DNA from: Myxococcus sp046520405
GTDB lineage: Bacteria; Myxococcota; Myxococcia; Myxococcales; Myxococcaceae
Direction of reading: 5' to 3'
DNA length: 64,000 bases
Assembly (NCBI GenBank): GCA_046520405.1
Contig: JBKGHI010000011.1
Span: 1-64,000 of the forward strand
In this document: piece by piece, positions 56,049-64,000 of the stretch
Layout of the letters: every line of letters begins with the position of its first letter
Position numbering within the stretch: position 1 is the stretch's first letter
Program-made: the position numbers and the translations under genes
The notes under the pieces: model-generated
The model's database searches: none
The model's input: the letters and a program-made list of their open reading frames with translations, nothing else
What the model was told of the DNA's origin: nothing

Positions 56049-59000
56049 GAGCTGCGAGGGGCCCCCGCCTCCACGGTGAAGTCGTACGTGTTGGAGCGCC
56101 CGGCATCGACGTCCGTAAACGTCACCGACTGCGCACCCGCCGTCTGGAAGGTGATGCCAAACGTGTGCACACCCTGGTCCGCCTCCGTGTACGTGTACGC
56201 CGACAGGGGCGCCGCCTCCGGGTCCGTGGACGTGAGGTCCACCAGCCCCGTGTAGTCCGTCAGCACGTTGCCGAAGCGATCTCGCGCAGTGACGGTGAAG
56301 GACTGAAGCTCACCAGCGGCAGCCGCTTCGGACGGGCCCACCACGGCCAACTCCGAAAGGAGGCCGGGCTGCACTGTCACATCCGCGGACCCCGTCAGCG
56401 TGGACGCCGCCGTGTCCGTGACGACGAGCTGCCTGCTGCCCACCGCGGCGAACGTCACGTTGAAGAGGCGCTGGCCGGAGTCCGACTCGGTGAAGGTGTA
56501 GTCCGAAGGCACGGTCGCCTGCGCATCCCCCGGAACCGCGAAGTGGACGGTGCCCCGGTAATCCGAGGCCAGGTTGCCGTGCGAATCACGCAGGAACACC
56601 ATGGCCGCAATGGGGTCACCCGCGCGCGTCGTCGCGGCGGCCAGCTCCACCGTCAACTGCACGGCGGGGCCTGAAAGGACCTGGGTGCTCACCGTCGCCG
56701 TCAGCGACGCGTTGCCCGCGTCCCGCACCGTCACCGAGCGCGAGCCGGAAGTCACCAGCGTCACGGAGAACGTGTGCTGCCCCGCGTCCTGCCCGGGAAC
56801 GAAGGTGTAGTCCGCGGGCAGCGTCGCCTCTGGGTCATTCGACTCGAAGTGCACCGTGCCCGTGTAGCCCGTGACGATGTTGCCGAAACCATCCCGCGCG
56901 GTGACGGTGAGGCTCTGCGCCGCGCCCGCCGCGACCTCGGTGGGGAGCGTGCTCAGCTCCAGCGTGGCGGCGGCGCCGGTGGTCACCTCCACCTCGAGCG
57001 TGTCGGTCAGCTCCGGCCGCGCCGTGTCCACCACGGTGACGCTCTGGGTACCCGCGGTCCGCAGCCTCACGCCGGTGAAGGTCCGCCGTCCCGCGTCCGC
57101 GGCGATGAACGTGTAGTCGTCAGGCAGGTCCGCGTCGGCGTCGGTGGACGTGAAGCGCACCTGGCCGGTGTAGTCCGTGACGACGTTGTCGAAGGTGTCC
57201 CGGAGCGACACCTCCACGCTGCCCGCGGCGCCCGCGGCCACCGGAGAGACGAGGCCCGTGAGGGCCAGCCGGACGGCATCGCCCGGCGCGATGATGAACG
57301 TGTCGCTGGGCACCGGGTCCAGGCCCGTGGCCGACGCGATGAAGCGGTGCGTGCCCGCCTGCTCCACCACCACGCCCGAGAAGGTCGCCACACCCGCGAC
57401 CGCGGCCACCTGCACCGGCGTGAAGCCGGGCGCGTCCTCCAACGTGAGCGTCACGGGCGACGTCGCCGTGGTGACGACCTGTCCCTCATCATCCAGCAGG
57501 GAGACGCGGATGTCCGGCAGCGAGGCCCCCGCGTCGCCACCCACGGGCTGCTGCGAGAAGGCGAGCCGCGTCACGCCCTGCACCTGCGTCTGCACCATCA
57601 GGCTGGCGGAGCGAACCGCGTTGCCCTGGTTGTCCGCCACGCGCAGCGCCACATGGTAGTTCGTGGCGGGCGTCAGACCCGTGAGGACGGCGGACTCCGG
57701 CGTGCCGGCCTCCGCGGGCTCTCCCAGGCCACTCACCGGCGTCGCCTGGTTGAAATCCGCGTCCGTCAGGATGGGGCTCAGCGAGTAGTGCAGGGCCTGC
57801 GACGCCGCCCACCCCGCGTCCCCGTCGTCACCCACCGCCGTCCAGGACACCGTGACGCTGTCGGGCGTGGCCGTGGTCGCAGTGAGGACCGGGACGGAGG
57901 GGAACACATCATCGATGATGTCGATGTCCGGGCTCGTGGCCAGCGGCAGCCCGTCCGCGGTGGCCTGGAGCTGGAACCGGCCCTCCGCGTCCACATGCAC
58001 GCTGGTGAAGGTCGCCAGGCCCTCCACCGGCGCCACCTCGAGGACACCGCGCAGCGGCACGCCTCCCGCGGGCAGCAGGGACAGCGTCACCGAAGGCGCG
58101 CCCACCGGCGTCCGGTTGCCATGCGCGTCCTGGAGCACCACCACCACTTCGGTCAGCGCGGCACGCACGGACGCATGCCCAGGCACGCGCGCGAAGACCA
58201 GCGCCGCGGTGGGCCCCGCCGAGACGCGCACATCCTGCCGCCCCGCGAGGCCCGCCTGCGTGGCGTCCTGCACGTCGACGCGCTGGGTGCCTGCCTGCCG
58301 CAGGGTGATGCCCGTGAAGCGGAATCGGCCCGCATCCCCCTCCGTGAAGGCATGCGCGGCCGGCAGCGTGGCCGCGGCATCGGAGGACTGCACGCTCAGC
58401 GTGCCGCGATAGCCACTGGCGATGTTTCCAAACGCATCACGTACCGTCACGTCCGCCGCATGCGTGGCGCCCGCGATGGCCGTCGCGGGCAGCCCCGCCA
58501 CTTCAACGGTGGCGGCGGCGGCCGGCGTCACGTCAAAGGAAGGGCTGACCGCGCCCTCGACACCCGTCGCCTCGGCCTTGAGCTGATAGCCCAGGGCCGC
58601 GCGCGTCAGCACCACCTCCTGGAAGCGAGCGACACCGTCCACGGCCTGCGCCCGGAGCGTGCCACCCAAGGTCGCCCCACCGGGGCCCGCGGCCAGCGAG
58701 AGCGTCACTTCACCCGTGGCGGACGGCACCAGTCGGCCATCCGCGTCCTGGAACTCGACGTCCAGCCCCCCGATGGGCGCACCGGCCCGGGCCGTCAGCG
58801 AGGACGCCACGAAGGCCAGCCGCGAGGCCCGCAGCGCGGTGAAACCGATGACGGGGCGCGAGCCCAGCACCACCGCGCCGCCCTCCGCATCCACCGAGGC
58901 CGTCACGCGCTTCTCACCGCCTCGCGTGGACACCACGGACGCCGTGGCGACGCCCTGGGCATTCGTCCGGTCCGCGGGCTGCGTCACGGTGTTGCCGTCG

Positions 59001-59269
59001 CCGGACACCTCCACGCGCACCGTGCGGCCTTCCAGCGGCGAGCCGTCCTTCTGCCGCACCGTCACCGTGATGGTGACCCGATCCGCACCATCCGCCAGCA
59101 CCTGCTCGGAGCGGTCCACCTGGACCGTGGAGAGAGCGGCGTCAGGCAGCACCTTCACGACGGGAGGGAGTGGCGAAGTGGAATCGCCACCACACCCCAC
59201 CAGCACGACGCCGAGGCACAGCACCCCCCACCCCAGCAACCGGGTGAGCGCGGAAGGACTACGGAACAT
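55937..59269 (-). CDS. N-terminal part of Ig-like/lamin-tail lipoprotein (frameshifted gene)
   Basis: The ATG at 59269 has GGAG 8 bases upstream. The signal ends in the lipobox VVLVGC (Cys26). An invasin-like Ig domain (about 60-150) comes first, then repeated ~100-residue Ig-like units marked by RDAFGN or RDxFDN, YTGxVxF, PxDYTF and an SVTV strand; at least six copies are visible. A fibronectin-III-like unit lies among them (TPDSVTVSWTAVGDDGDAGW). After EAGAP the frame becomes RSSCSWRCRSQAPSVSRWL, clearly wrong; the real protein continues as SQLVFVEVPESG in the other frame. It is a cell-surface, probably adhesive, filamentous lipoprotein. Confidence 0.85.
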   Translation of the reverse strand: MFRSPSALTRLLGWGVLCLGVVLVGCGGDSTSPLPPVVKVLPDAALSTVQVDRSEQVLADGADRVTITVTVRQKDGSPLEGRTVRVEVSGDGNTVTQPADRTNAQGVATASVVSTRGGEKRVTASVDAEGGAVVLGSRPVIGFTALRASRLAFVASSLTARAGAPIGGLDVEFQDADGRLVPSATGEVTLSLAAGPGGATLGGTLRAQAVDGVARFQEVVLTRAALGYQLKAEATGVEGAVSPSFDVTPAAAATVEVAGLPATAIAGATHAADVTVRDAFGNIASGYRGTLSVQSSDAAATLPAAHAFTEGDAGRFRFTGITLRQAGTQRVDVQDATQAGLAGRQDVRVSAGPTAALVFARVPGHASVRAALTEVVVVLQDAHGNRTPVGAPSVTLSLLPAGGVPLRGVLEVAPVEGLATFTSVHVDAEGRFQLQATADGLPLATSPDIDIIDDVFPSVPVLTATTATPDSVTVSWTAVGDDGDAGWAASQALHYSLSPILTDADFNQATPVSGLGEPAEAGTPESAVLTGLTPATNYHVALRVADNQGNAVRSASLMVQTQVQGVTRLAFSQQPVGGDAGASLPDIRVSLLDDEGQVVTTATSPVTLTLEDAPGFTPVQVAAVAGVATFSGVVVEQAGTHRFIASATGLDPVPSDTFIIAPGDAVRLALTGLVSPVAAGAAGSVEVSLRDTFDNVVTDYTGQVRFTSTDADADLPDDYTFIAADAGRRTFTGVRLRTAGTQSVTVVDTARPELTDTLEVEVTTGAAATLELSTLPTEVAAGAAQSLTVTARDGFGNIVTGYTGTVHFESNDPEATLPADYTFVPGQDAGQHTFSVTLVTSGSRSVTVRDAGNASLTATVSTQVLSGPAVQLTVELAAATTRAGDPIAAMVFLRDSHGNLASDYRGTVHFAVPGDAQATVPSDYTFTESDSGQRLFNVTFAAVGSRQLVVTDTAASTLTGSADVTVQPGLLSELAVVGPSEAAAAGELQSFTVTARDRFGNVLTDYTGLVDLTSTDPEAAPLSAYTYTEADQGVHTFGITFQTAGAQSVTFTDVDAGRSNTYDFTVEAGAPRSSCSWRCRSQAPSVSRWLRRGWRCRTRSAMSRTSRRLP
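56058..56066 (-). other. Probable single-base deletion (frameshift) in the giant lipoprotein gene
   Basis: On the minus strand the run is GGGGGCCCC followed by TCGCAG. With five Cs the frame reads GCG GGG GCC CCC TCG CAG CTC GTG TTC (AGAPSQLVF), typical of Ig-like units, and joins both halves. Confidence 0.7.
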
Positions 59270-59440
59270 GAGTGGCTCCGGGGACGAACGAACCCCGCAT
59301 GGCTTGAGCGCACTCGCGAGGTCCCAGTGCCTTCTATCAGACAAACCCCTCCACCACGTAGACCCTCACCAGAGCTTTGCACCCTGGATGGAAACCACGG
59401 GGCCGTCCTGACCCATGTCCCGCGTACCGCGAACTCCGCA

Positions 59441-60244
59441 CTACATGCCGAGCGCCGCCATGAGCGCGCCGCCACCCAGCAGGGACTGGCCACCGTCGCA
59501 GACCATGATGGAGCCGGTGATGTAGGACGAGCCTTCCGACGCCAGGAAGAGCGCGAGCTGAGCGATGTCCTGCTTCTTCCCGAAGCGCTGGAGTGGCAGG
59601 GCCTGGGCGAGCTTGTCGCGGCCCTCGTCGCTGGGGGCGAGCCGGCGCATGCCCTCGGTGTCGTCGATGGGGCCGGGGGTAATCGAGTTGATGCGCACGC
59701 CAGAGCCGCCCCACTCGATGGCCAGCACGCGGGTGAGCTGATCCACGCCCGCCTTGGCCGCACAGACGTGGGCCTGCATGGCCATGGGGAGATAGGCCTG
59801 GGGCGCGGAGATGTTGATGATGGAGGCGCCCGGCTTGCGCAGGTGCTCGAAGGCGGCGCGGGTGATGTTGAACGTGCCCAGCACGTCGATGTCCATCACG
59901 GCCTTGAAGCCGTTGGAGGACATGCCCAGCGCGGGCGCGGGGAAGTTGCCGGCGGCGCCGCACACGACGATGTCCAGCTCGCCGTAGGCCTCGCGCACCG
60001 TCTGGAGGGCCTTCTCCACCGCGGCATAGTCGCGGACGTCGGCGGCCACGCCCATGGCGGTGCCGTGCGCCTGGAGCCCCTTCACCGCGCCTTCGAGCTT
60101 CTCCACGTTGCGGCCGTTGATGGCCACCTTGGCGCCCGCCTTCACGAAGGCCTCGGCGATGCCGAGATTGATGCCACTGCTGCCGCCGGAAATGAACGCA
60201 ACCTTGCCCGCGAGCAGCCCGTCCCGGAACACGCCATCAGCCAT
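59441..60244 (-). CDS. SDR oxidoreductase, 2,4-dienoyl-CoA reductase-like
   Basis: 267 aa from the ATG at 60244, with AGGAG 10 bases upstream. The Rossmann motif is VAFISGGSSGINLGIAEAFV. NVEKLEGAVKGLQAHG and ELDIVVCGAAGNFPAPALGM are typical of the DECR branch. The catalytic region ISAPQAYLPMAMQAHVCAAK keeps the Lys and Ser but has no Tyr four residues before the Lys, as in peroxisomal/mitochondrial dienoyl-CoA reductases. The ending ITGSIMVCDGGQSLLGG is SDR-like. It probably reduces unsaturated fatty acyl-CoA with NADPH during beta-oxidation. It stands alone and diverges from the U32 gene. Confidence 0.9.
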   Translation of the reverse strand: MADGVFRDGLLAGKVAFISGGSSGINLGIAEAFVKAGAKVAINGRNVEKLEGAVKGLQAHGTAMGVAADVRDYAAVEKALQTVREAYGELDIVVCGAAGNFPAPALGMSSNGFKAVMDIDVLGTFNITRAAFEHLRKPGASIINISAPQAYLPMAMQAHVCAAKAGVDQLTRVLAIEWGGSGVRINSITPGPIDDTEGMRRLAPSDEGRDKLAQALPLQRFGKKQDIAQLALFLASEGSSYITGSIMVCDGGQSLLGGGALMAALGM

Positions 60245-60361
60245 TTGGACCCGTCTCCTGTGGAAGCAACCGGGCAGGACTTGAACAAACCTGCCGCACT
60301 GCGTCCACGACGTTCGCCGGTCGGACAGCGGAAGCAGGGTCCGTGTGTTAGAGGTCGCGCC

Positions 60362-62998
60362 ATGACCCGCCGCCGCCCTGAAATCCTCGCCCCCGCAGGG
60401 GACCTCGACTCGATGAAGGCCGCGCTCGCCAGTGGCGCGGATGCCATCTATTTCGGGTTGGACGAGGGCTTCAACGCACGCGCCCGCGCGGAGAACTTCT
60501 CGCTCGCCACCCTGCCCGGGACGCTGGCGCTCGTGCACCGCGCTGGCGCGCGCGCCTATCTGACGCTGAACACCCTGGTCTTCGAGCCCGAGCTCCCGGT
60601 GGTGGAGAACATCCTGCGCCGCATCGCCGAAGCCGGCGTGGACGCGCTCATCGTCCAGGACCCCGCGATTGCCCTGGTGGCCCGCGCGGTGTGCCCGCAG
60701 ATGGAGGTCCACGCCTCCACGCAGATGACGATTTCCAGCGCGGAGGGCGCGCGCTTCGCGAAGGGGCTGGGCGCCACGCGCGTGGTGGTGCCGCGCGAGC
60801 TGTCGGTGGCGGAGATTCGCCGGCTGGCGGCGGAGACGAACGTGGAGCTGGAGGTCTTCATCCACGGCGCGCTCTGCATGTCCTGGAGCGGGCAGTGCCT
60901 CACCAGCGAGGCGTGGGGTGGACGCTCCGCCAACCGCGGCCAGTGCGCGCAGTCATGCCGGCTCCCGTATGACCTGGTGGTGGACGGCCAGACGCGGGAG
61001 CTGGGCGACGTGCAGTACCTGCTCAGCCCCAAGGACCTGGCCGGTGTCATGGCGGTGCCGCAGCTCGTGGAGATTGGCGTCCACTCGCTGAAGATTGAAG
61101 GCCGGCAGAAGGGGCCGCAGTACGTCGCCACCGCGGTGCAGGGCTACCGGCGCTGGGTGGATGGCGTGTCCGCGGGGAAGCCGGACACGGGCGCACTGCG
61201 CAAAGATTTGGCGGACATGACGCTGTCGTACAGCCGGGGCTTCTCGCACGGCTTCTTCGCGGGCTCGGACCACCAGACGCTGGTGGAGGGGCGCTTCCCC
61301 AAGCATCGCGGTGCGTACCTGGGCCGCGTGGAGTCCGTGCACGGGCGCGACGTGCGCGTGGTGGACGACCCGGAAGGCCGCCCCTGGACGGGCGCCCTGG
61401 GCCAGGACGACTCGGCCGCGCGCCCGGACGCGCCCGTGGGCAAGGTGTCCTCTCCGTTGGAGACGGAGGCACCGGTGGCGGAGGAGGTCTCGCCTCGGCC
61501 CGGCATGGGCGTGGTGTTCGATGACGGGCACCCCGAGGACAAGCACGAGCCCGGCGGCCCGCTGTTCCGCGTGGAGCGCAAGGGCCGCGGCTGGGTGCTT
61601 GGCTTCGGCAACCCCGGTCCGGACATGGGCCGCGTGAAGCCGGGCCAGCGCGTCTGGGTGACGAGCGATCCATCGCTGGCGAAGCGCACCGAGGAGTTGC
61701 TGGAGCGCGGTGAGCCCGAAGGCCGCGTGCCGTTGGAGCTGACCGTCTCCGGCGCGGCGGGCACTCCGTTGACGGTGGTGGGCCGGGCGCGCGGTGGCCA
61801 TGTCTATTCAGTGTCCAGCGAAGTGGCGCTGGCTGAGGCGCGCGGTGGGGGCATCGATGCGGCGCTGCTGCGGGACAAGCTGGCGGCGCTGGGTGGGACG
61901 CCCTTCACGCTGACGGGGCTGGATACGTCGGGACTGGCGACGGGGCTCCACCTGCCGGTGTCGGAGATGAAGGCCCTGCGCCGCCGACTGGTGGCGGAGC
62001 TGTCTGAAGCCGTGTCGCGCGGTCCGGTGCGGACCGTGAACGCGGGCTCCACATTGGAGCCCCTGCGCGCGTCGCTTCGCGAGCGGGTGCAGCCAGCTCC
62101 CCGAGCGGTGGAGGACGTGCGGCTGCTTCCGCTGTGCCGGACGGACGCACAGTTGGAAGCCGTGATTGCCGCGGGCCTGCCCGAAGTCGAGCTGGACTGG
62201 ATGGAGCTGGTGGGCCTGCAACGGGCCGTGGAGCGTGCACGCGCGGCGGGGCTGCGCGTGACGATTGCCACGGTGCGCGTGCAGAAGCCGGGCGAGGAAG
62301 GCTACGACGCGCGCATCGGGAAGCTGAAGCCGGACGCGGTGCTGGTGCGGCACTGGGGCGCGATGATGCACTTCCTGGAGCGCCCGCCCGCGCCCGGAGA
62401 GACGCGCCCTGCCCTGCACGCGGACTTCTCGCTGAACGTCACCAACTCCGTGACGGCGCTGCATCTGTTGGGGCTCGGGCTGGACACGCTGACGTTCGCG
62501 CACGACTTGGACGCGGTGCAACTGGGCGCCATGCTGGAGCACCTCCCCGCGGAGCGCTTCACGGTGGCGGTGCATCACCACATCTCCACGTTCCACACCG
62601 AGCACTGCGTGTATTCCCACACGCTGTCCCATGGACGTGACTACCGGAGCTGCGGGCGGCCGTGTGAGAAGCACCGCGTGTCCCTGAGAGACCACAAGGG
62701 CCTGGAGCATCCCGTCGTCGTGGACGTGGGGTGCCGCAACACGGTGTTCAACGCGCAGGCGCAGAGCGCGGCGTCGCTCGTGCCGTCGCTGCTCTCGCGC
62801 GGCGTCCGGCGCTTCCGGGTGGAGTTCGTGCGTGAGTCTCGTGAAGAGGCTTCACGCGTGCTCGCCGCGTACCAGGAGCTGCTGGCGGGCCGCATCTCTC
62901 CCGCCGAGACCGTGCGCCGCGCGGCGGTGCATGAGCAGTTCGGCGTGACAAAGGGCACGATGAAGGTGCTCAACCCCACGTTCACCGTGCAGCGCTGA
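60362..62998 (+). CDS. U32-family protein (collagenase-like; RNA-hydroxylation relatives)
   Basis: 878 aa. The N-terminal ~300 residues are the U32 barrel: EILAPAGDLDSMKAALASGA, AIYFGLDEGFNARARAENFS and VHASTQMTISS. The PROSITE-type signature EVFIHGALCMSWSGQCLTS is complete and four Cys (C172, C179, C195, C199) could hold an Fe-S cluster, as in UbiU, TrhP and RlhA. A variable middle (about 340-480) and a DUF3656-like C-terminal region (VDVGCRNTVFNAQAQSAASL; RFRVEFVRESREEASRVLAA) follow, as in E. coli YdcP/RlhA. It is more likely an RNA-modification enzyme than a protease. The frame is open far upstream but the ATG at 60362 is the conserved start. Confidence 0.88.
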   Translation: MTRRRPEILAPAGDLDSMKAALASGADAIYFGLDEGFNARARAENFSLATLPGTLALVHRAGARAYLTLNTLVFEPELPVVENILRRIAEAGVDALIVQDPAIALVARAVCPQMEVHASTQMTISSAEGARFAKGLGATRVVVPRELSVAEIRRLAAETNVELEVFIHGALCMSWSGQCLTSEAWGGRSANRGQCAQSCRLPYDLVVDGQTRELGDVQYLLSPKDLAGVMAVPQLVEIGVHSLKIEGRQKGPQYVATAVQGYRRWVDGVSAGKPDTGALRKDLADMTLSYSRGFSHGFFAGSDHQTLVEGRFPKHRGAYLGRVESVHGRDVRVVDDPEGRPWTGALGQDDSAARPDAPVGKVSSPLETEAPVAEEVSPRPGMGVVFDDGHPEDKHEPGGPLFRVERKGRGWVLGFGNPGPDMGRVKPGQRVWVTSDPSLAKRTEELLERGEPEGRVPLELTVSGAAGTPLTVVGRARGGHVYSVSSEVALAEARGGGIDAALLRDKLAALGGTPFTLTGLDTSGLATGLHLPVSEMKALRRRLVAELSEAVSRGPVRTVNAGSTLEPLRASLRERVQPAPRAVEDVRLLPLCRTDAQLEAVIAAGLPEVELDWMELVGLQRAVERARAAGLRVTIATVRVQKPGEEGYDARIGKLKPDAVLVRHWGAMMHFLERPPAPGETRPALHADFSLNVTNSVTALHLLGLGLDTLTFAHDLDAVQLGAMLEHLPAERFTVAVHHHISTFHTEHCVYSHTLSHGRDYRSCGRPCEKHRVSLRDHKGLEHPVVVDVGCRNTVFNAQAQSAASLVPSLLSRGVRRFRVEFVRESREEASRVLAAYQELLAGRISPAETVRRAAVHEQFGVTKGTMKVLNPTFTVQR

Positions 62999-63013
62999 GC
63001 ACGGCGCTCAGCG
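62993..63013. terminator. Perfect hairpin containing both facing stop codons
   Basis: CGCTGAGC-ACGGC-GCTCAGCG is an 8-bp perfect stem with a 5-base loop. It includes the TGA of the U32 gene (62996-62998) and the TGA of the prephenate dehydrogenase gene (TCA at 63008-63010). Confidence 0.5.
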
Positions 63014-64000
63014 GGAGCGAGCAGGCACAGCGCGGCGCGAGAAGCGCAGGACGGCGCGGAACACGTCTTCCGTGGCATCCGCGTCCAGCCCCTGCTCCGC
63101 CGCCCACTGGCGCCGCGTCTCCAGCAGGCGCGCCTCGCGCTCCGCGTCCGGCAGCGGGAGCCCGTGCTCGGCCTTCAGGTGTGCTGCGTGCTGGATGAGC
63201 CGGGCACGACGCTCCAGGAGTTGGACCAACTCATGGTCCAGCGCGTCCACACGCTCCCGGACATCCGACAGGCCCGGTGGCGCGGAGATGGACTCCAGCG
63301 CGTCCGGGCTCTTCGTGTCGCAAGCCTGGTGGAGCTGCGTGAGGGCATCCAGCAGCCGTTCGCGCGCTTCCCAGGCGTAGGGGTTCTCCGATTGAACGAC
63401 GCCGAAGAGGTGCGGCACCTCCAGCCGGGCGTACTCCTCCAGGCGGGCCACTGGCTGGAAGCTGGGCGGCGCGAAGGGCAGGTCCTTTCCGGCTTCCGCC
63501 TTGAGCAGCCCGTGCGCCAGGAAGAAGGTGAGCACGTGCGTGCGGGCCATCAACGCGTCGTGCGCGTCCGGGGACAGCTCCGTCACTTCACAGCCGATGT
63601 GCTCGAACAGCGCCCGCGCCCGACGCACGGCCTCCGGGTGCAGCTCATTCGGACACACCACTGTGCGGCGCGGCAGGTCTCCCCTCGCCAGACTGGCTGG
63701 GCCGAACAGCGGATGCGTGCCGGCCCAGGGGAAGTCTCGCCCCAGCACGGAGGCCAGCACCTGCACGGGTCGCACCTTGACGCTGCCGACGTCGAGCACC
63801 GCCTGCGCGGGTGACAGGTGCGGGCGCAGCTCCTCCAGGACGACGCGCATGGCGGAAACGGGCATGGACAGAACCACCAGCCCCGCGCCATCGACGGCTT
63901 CCGCGAGCGTCTTGGCTCGCAGCTCGGCGGGGACTCCGTCCTGGCGCGGCTCGAACACCCGATGCCGGACGCCTGCATCCAGAAAGAGACCCGACAGGGC
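63008..64000 (-). CDS. tyrA: Prephenate dehydrogenase-chorismate mutase fusion (5' end outside window)
   Basis: 330 aa are visible; the frame stays open to base 64,000, so the N-terminal nucleotide-binding glycine motif is cut off. The dehydrogenase part includes LVVLSMPVSAMRVVLEELRP, VLDVGSVKVRPVQVLASVLG and PWAGTHPLFGPASLARGD, then helices (MARTHVLTFFLAHGLLKAEA) of the prephenate dehydrogenase dimer. The C-terminal ~90 residues are an AroQ-type chorismate mutase (RVDALDHELVQLLERRARLI; ETRRQWAAEQGLDADATEDV). It converts chorismate to prephenate and then to 4-hydroxyphenylpyruvate in tyrosine synthesis. In E. coli TyrA the order is reversed (mutase first). Confidence 0.9.
   Translation of the reverse strand, partial: ALSGLFLDAGVRHRVFEPRQDGVPAELRAKTLAEAVDGAGLVVLSMPVSAMRVVLEELRPHLSPAQAVLDVGSVKVRPVQVLASVLGRDFPWAGTHPLFGPASLARGDLPRRTVVCPNELHPEAVRRARALFEHIGCEVTELSPDAHDALMARTHVLTFFLAHGLLKAEAGKDLPFAPPSFQPVARLEEYARLEVPHLFGVVQSENPYAWEARERLLDALTQLHQACDTKSPDALESISAPPGLSDVRERVDALDHELVQLLERRARLIQHAAHLKAEHGLPLPDAEREARLLETRRQWAAEQGLDADATEDVFRAVLRFSRRAVPARSR

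Noticed and set aside
56774..60361. A 3.6-kb open frame upstream of and in frame with the U32 gene
   Set aside because: It lies antisense to the Ig-like lipoprotein and SDR genes, is His/Arg/Gly-rich without domains, and reflects the lack of stop codons in high-GC DNA.

Overview
The window is high-GC bacterial DNA with densely packed genes, many four-base start/stop overlaps and little intergenic DNA. Two families that are close to diagnostic for Myxococcus and its relatives are present: a TIGR02265 (DUF2378) protein at 46.5-47.1 kb and a TIGR02266 PilZ-like domain at 11.1 kb. Lipoproteins, outer-membrane barrels and a PrkA-YeaH-SpoVR operon also fit a myxobacterium (family Myxococcaceae). 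The species cannot be fixed from the sequence alone. No rRNA, tRNA, insertion sequence, prophage or CRISPR array was seen.

Layout. 0-7.4 kb: a truncated protein with a Gly/Arg-rich N-terminus and an Hfq-like C-terminus, a cupredoxin lipoprotein, an exonuclease-DinG helicase fusion, a HEAT/HAMP gene pair, a lysine-rich protein and a small conserved gene. 7.7-15 kb: alaS, a lipoprotein and a PilZ-linker-Hsp70 gene, each overlapping the next. 15-24 kb: two outer-membrane barrel proteins, glutamate-cysteine ligase, an EI24 membrane protein, a large periplasmic S41 protease, a glycerophosphodiesterase and TatA. 24-33 kb: a zinc-ribbon membrane protein with DPFA-S/A-ID repeats, a PhaR-like regulator facing a ParA-type ATPase plus a phasin-like coiled coil, a coupled pair of ArsA/Get3-type ATPases, a TPR lipoprotein and an M48 protease. 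33-39 kb: a NolX/HrpF-like repeat protein with a TPR chaperone-like partner, RuvX, and a GT39 glycosyltransferase with an upstream secreted protein. 39-50 kb: prkA-yeaH-spoVR, an aldo/keto reductase, an M23 peptidase, the TIGR02265 protein and glycogen phosphorylase. 50-64 kb: a Cys-rich small lipoprotein, a membrane-anchored unknown, an M3 oligopeptidase, a giant Ig-like/lamin-tail lipoprotein, a dienoyl-CoA-reductase-like SDR, a U32 protein and the 3' part of a prephenate dehydrogenase-chorismate mutase gene.

Three long genes (PilZ-Hsp70, NolX-like, Ig/lamin-tail) are each split into two frames. In every case restoring one base in a G or C run joins the halves, and the restored gene length is a whole number of codons. 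The common polarity and context point first to base-calling or assembly deletions, so these genes are probably intact in the organism.

The most novel candidates are the RGG-plus-Hfq-like protein, the ParA/phasin/PhaR cluster (possible granule positioning), the stand-alone NolX-like translocator with its chaperone, the PilZ-Hsp70 fusion, and a recurring arrangement in which the facing stop codons of convergent genes lie inside a perfect inverted repeat.
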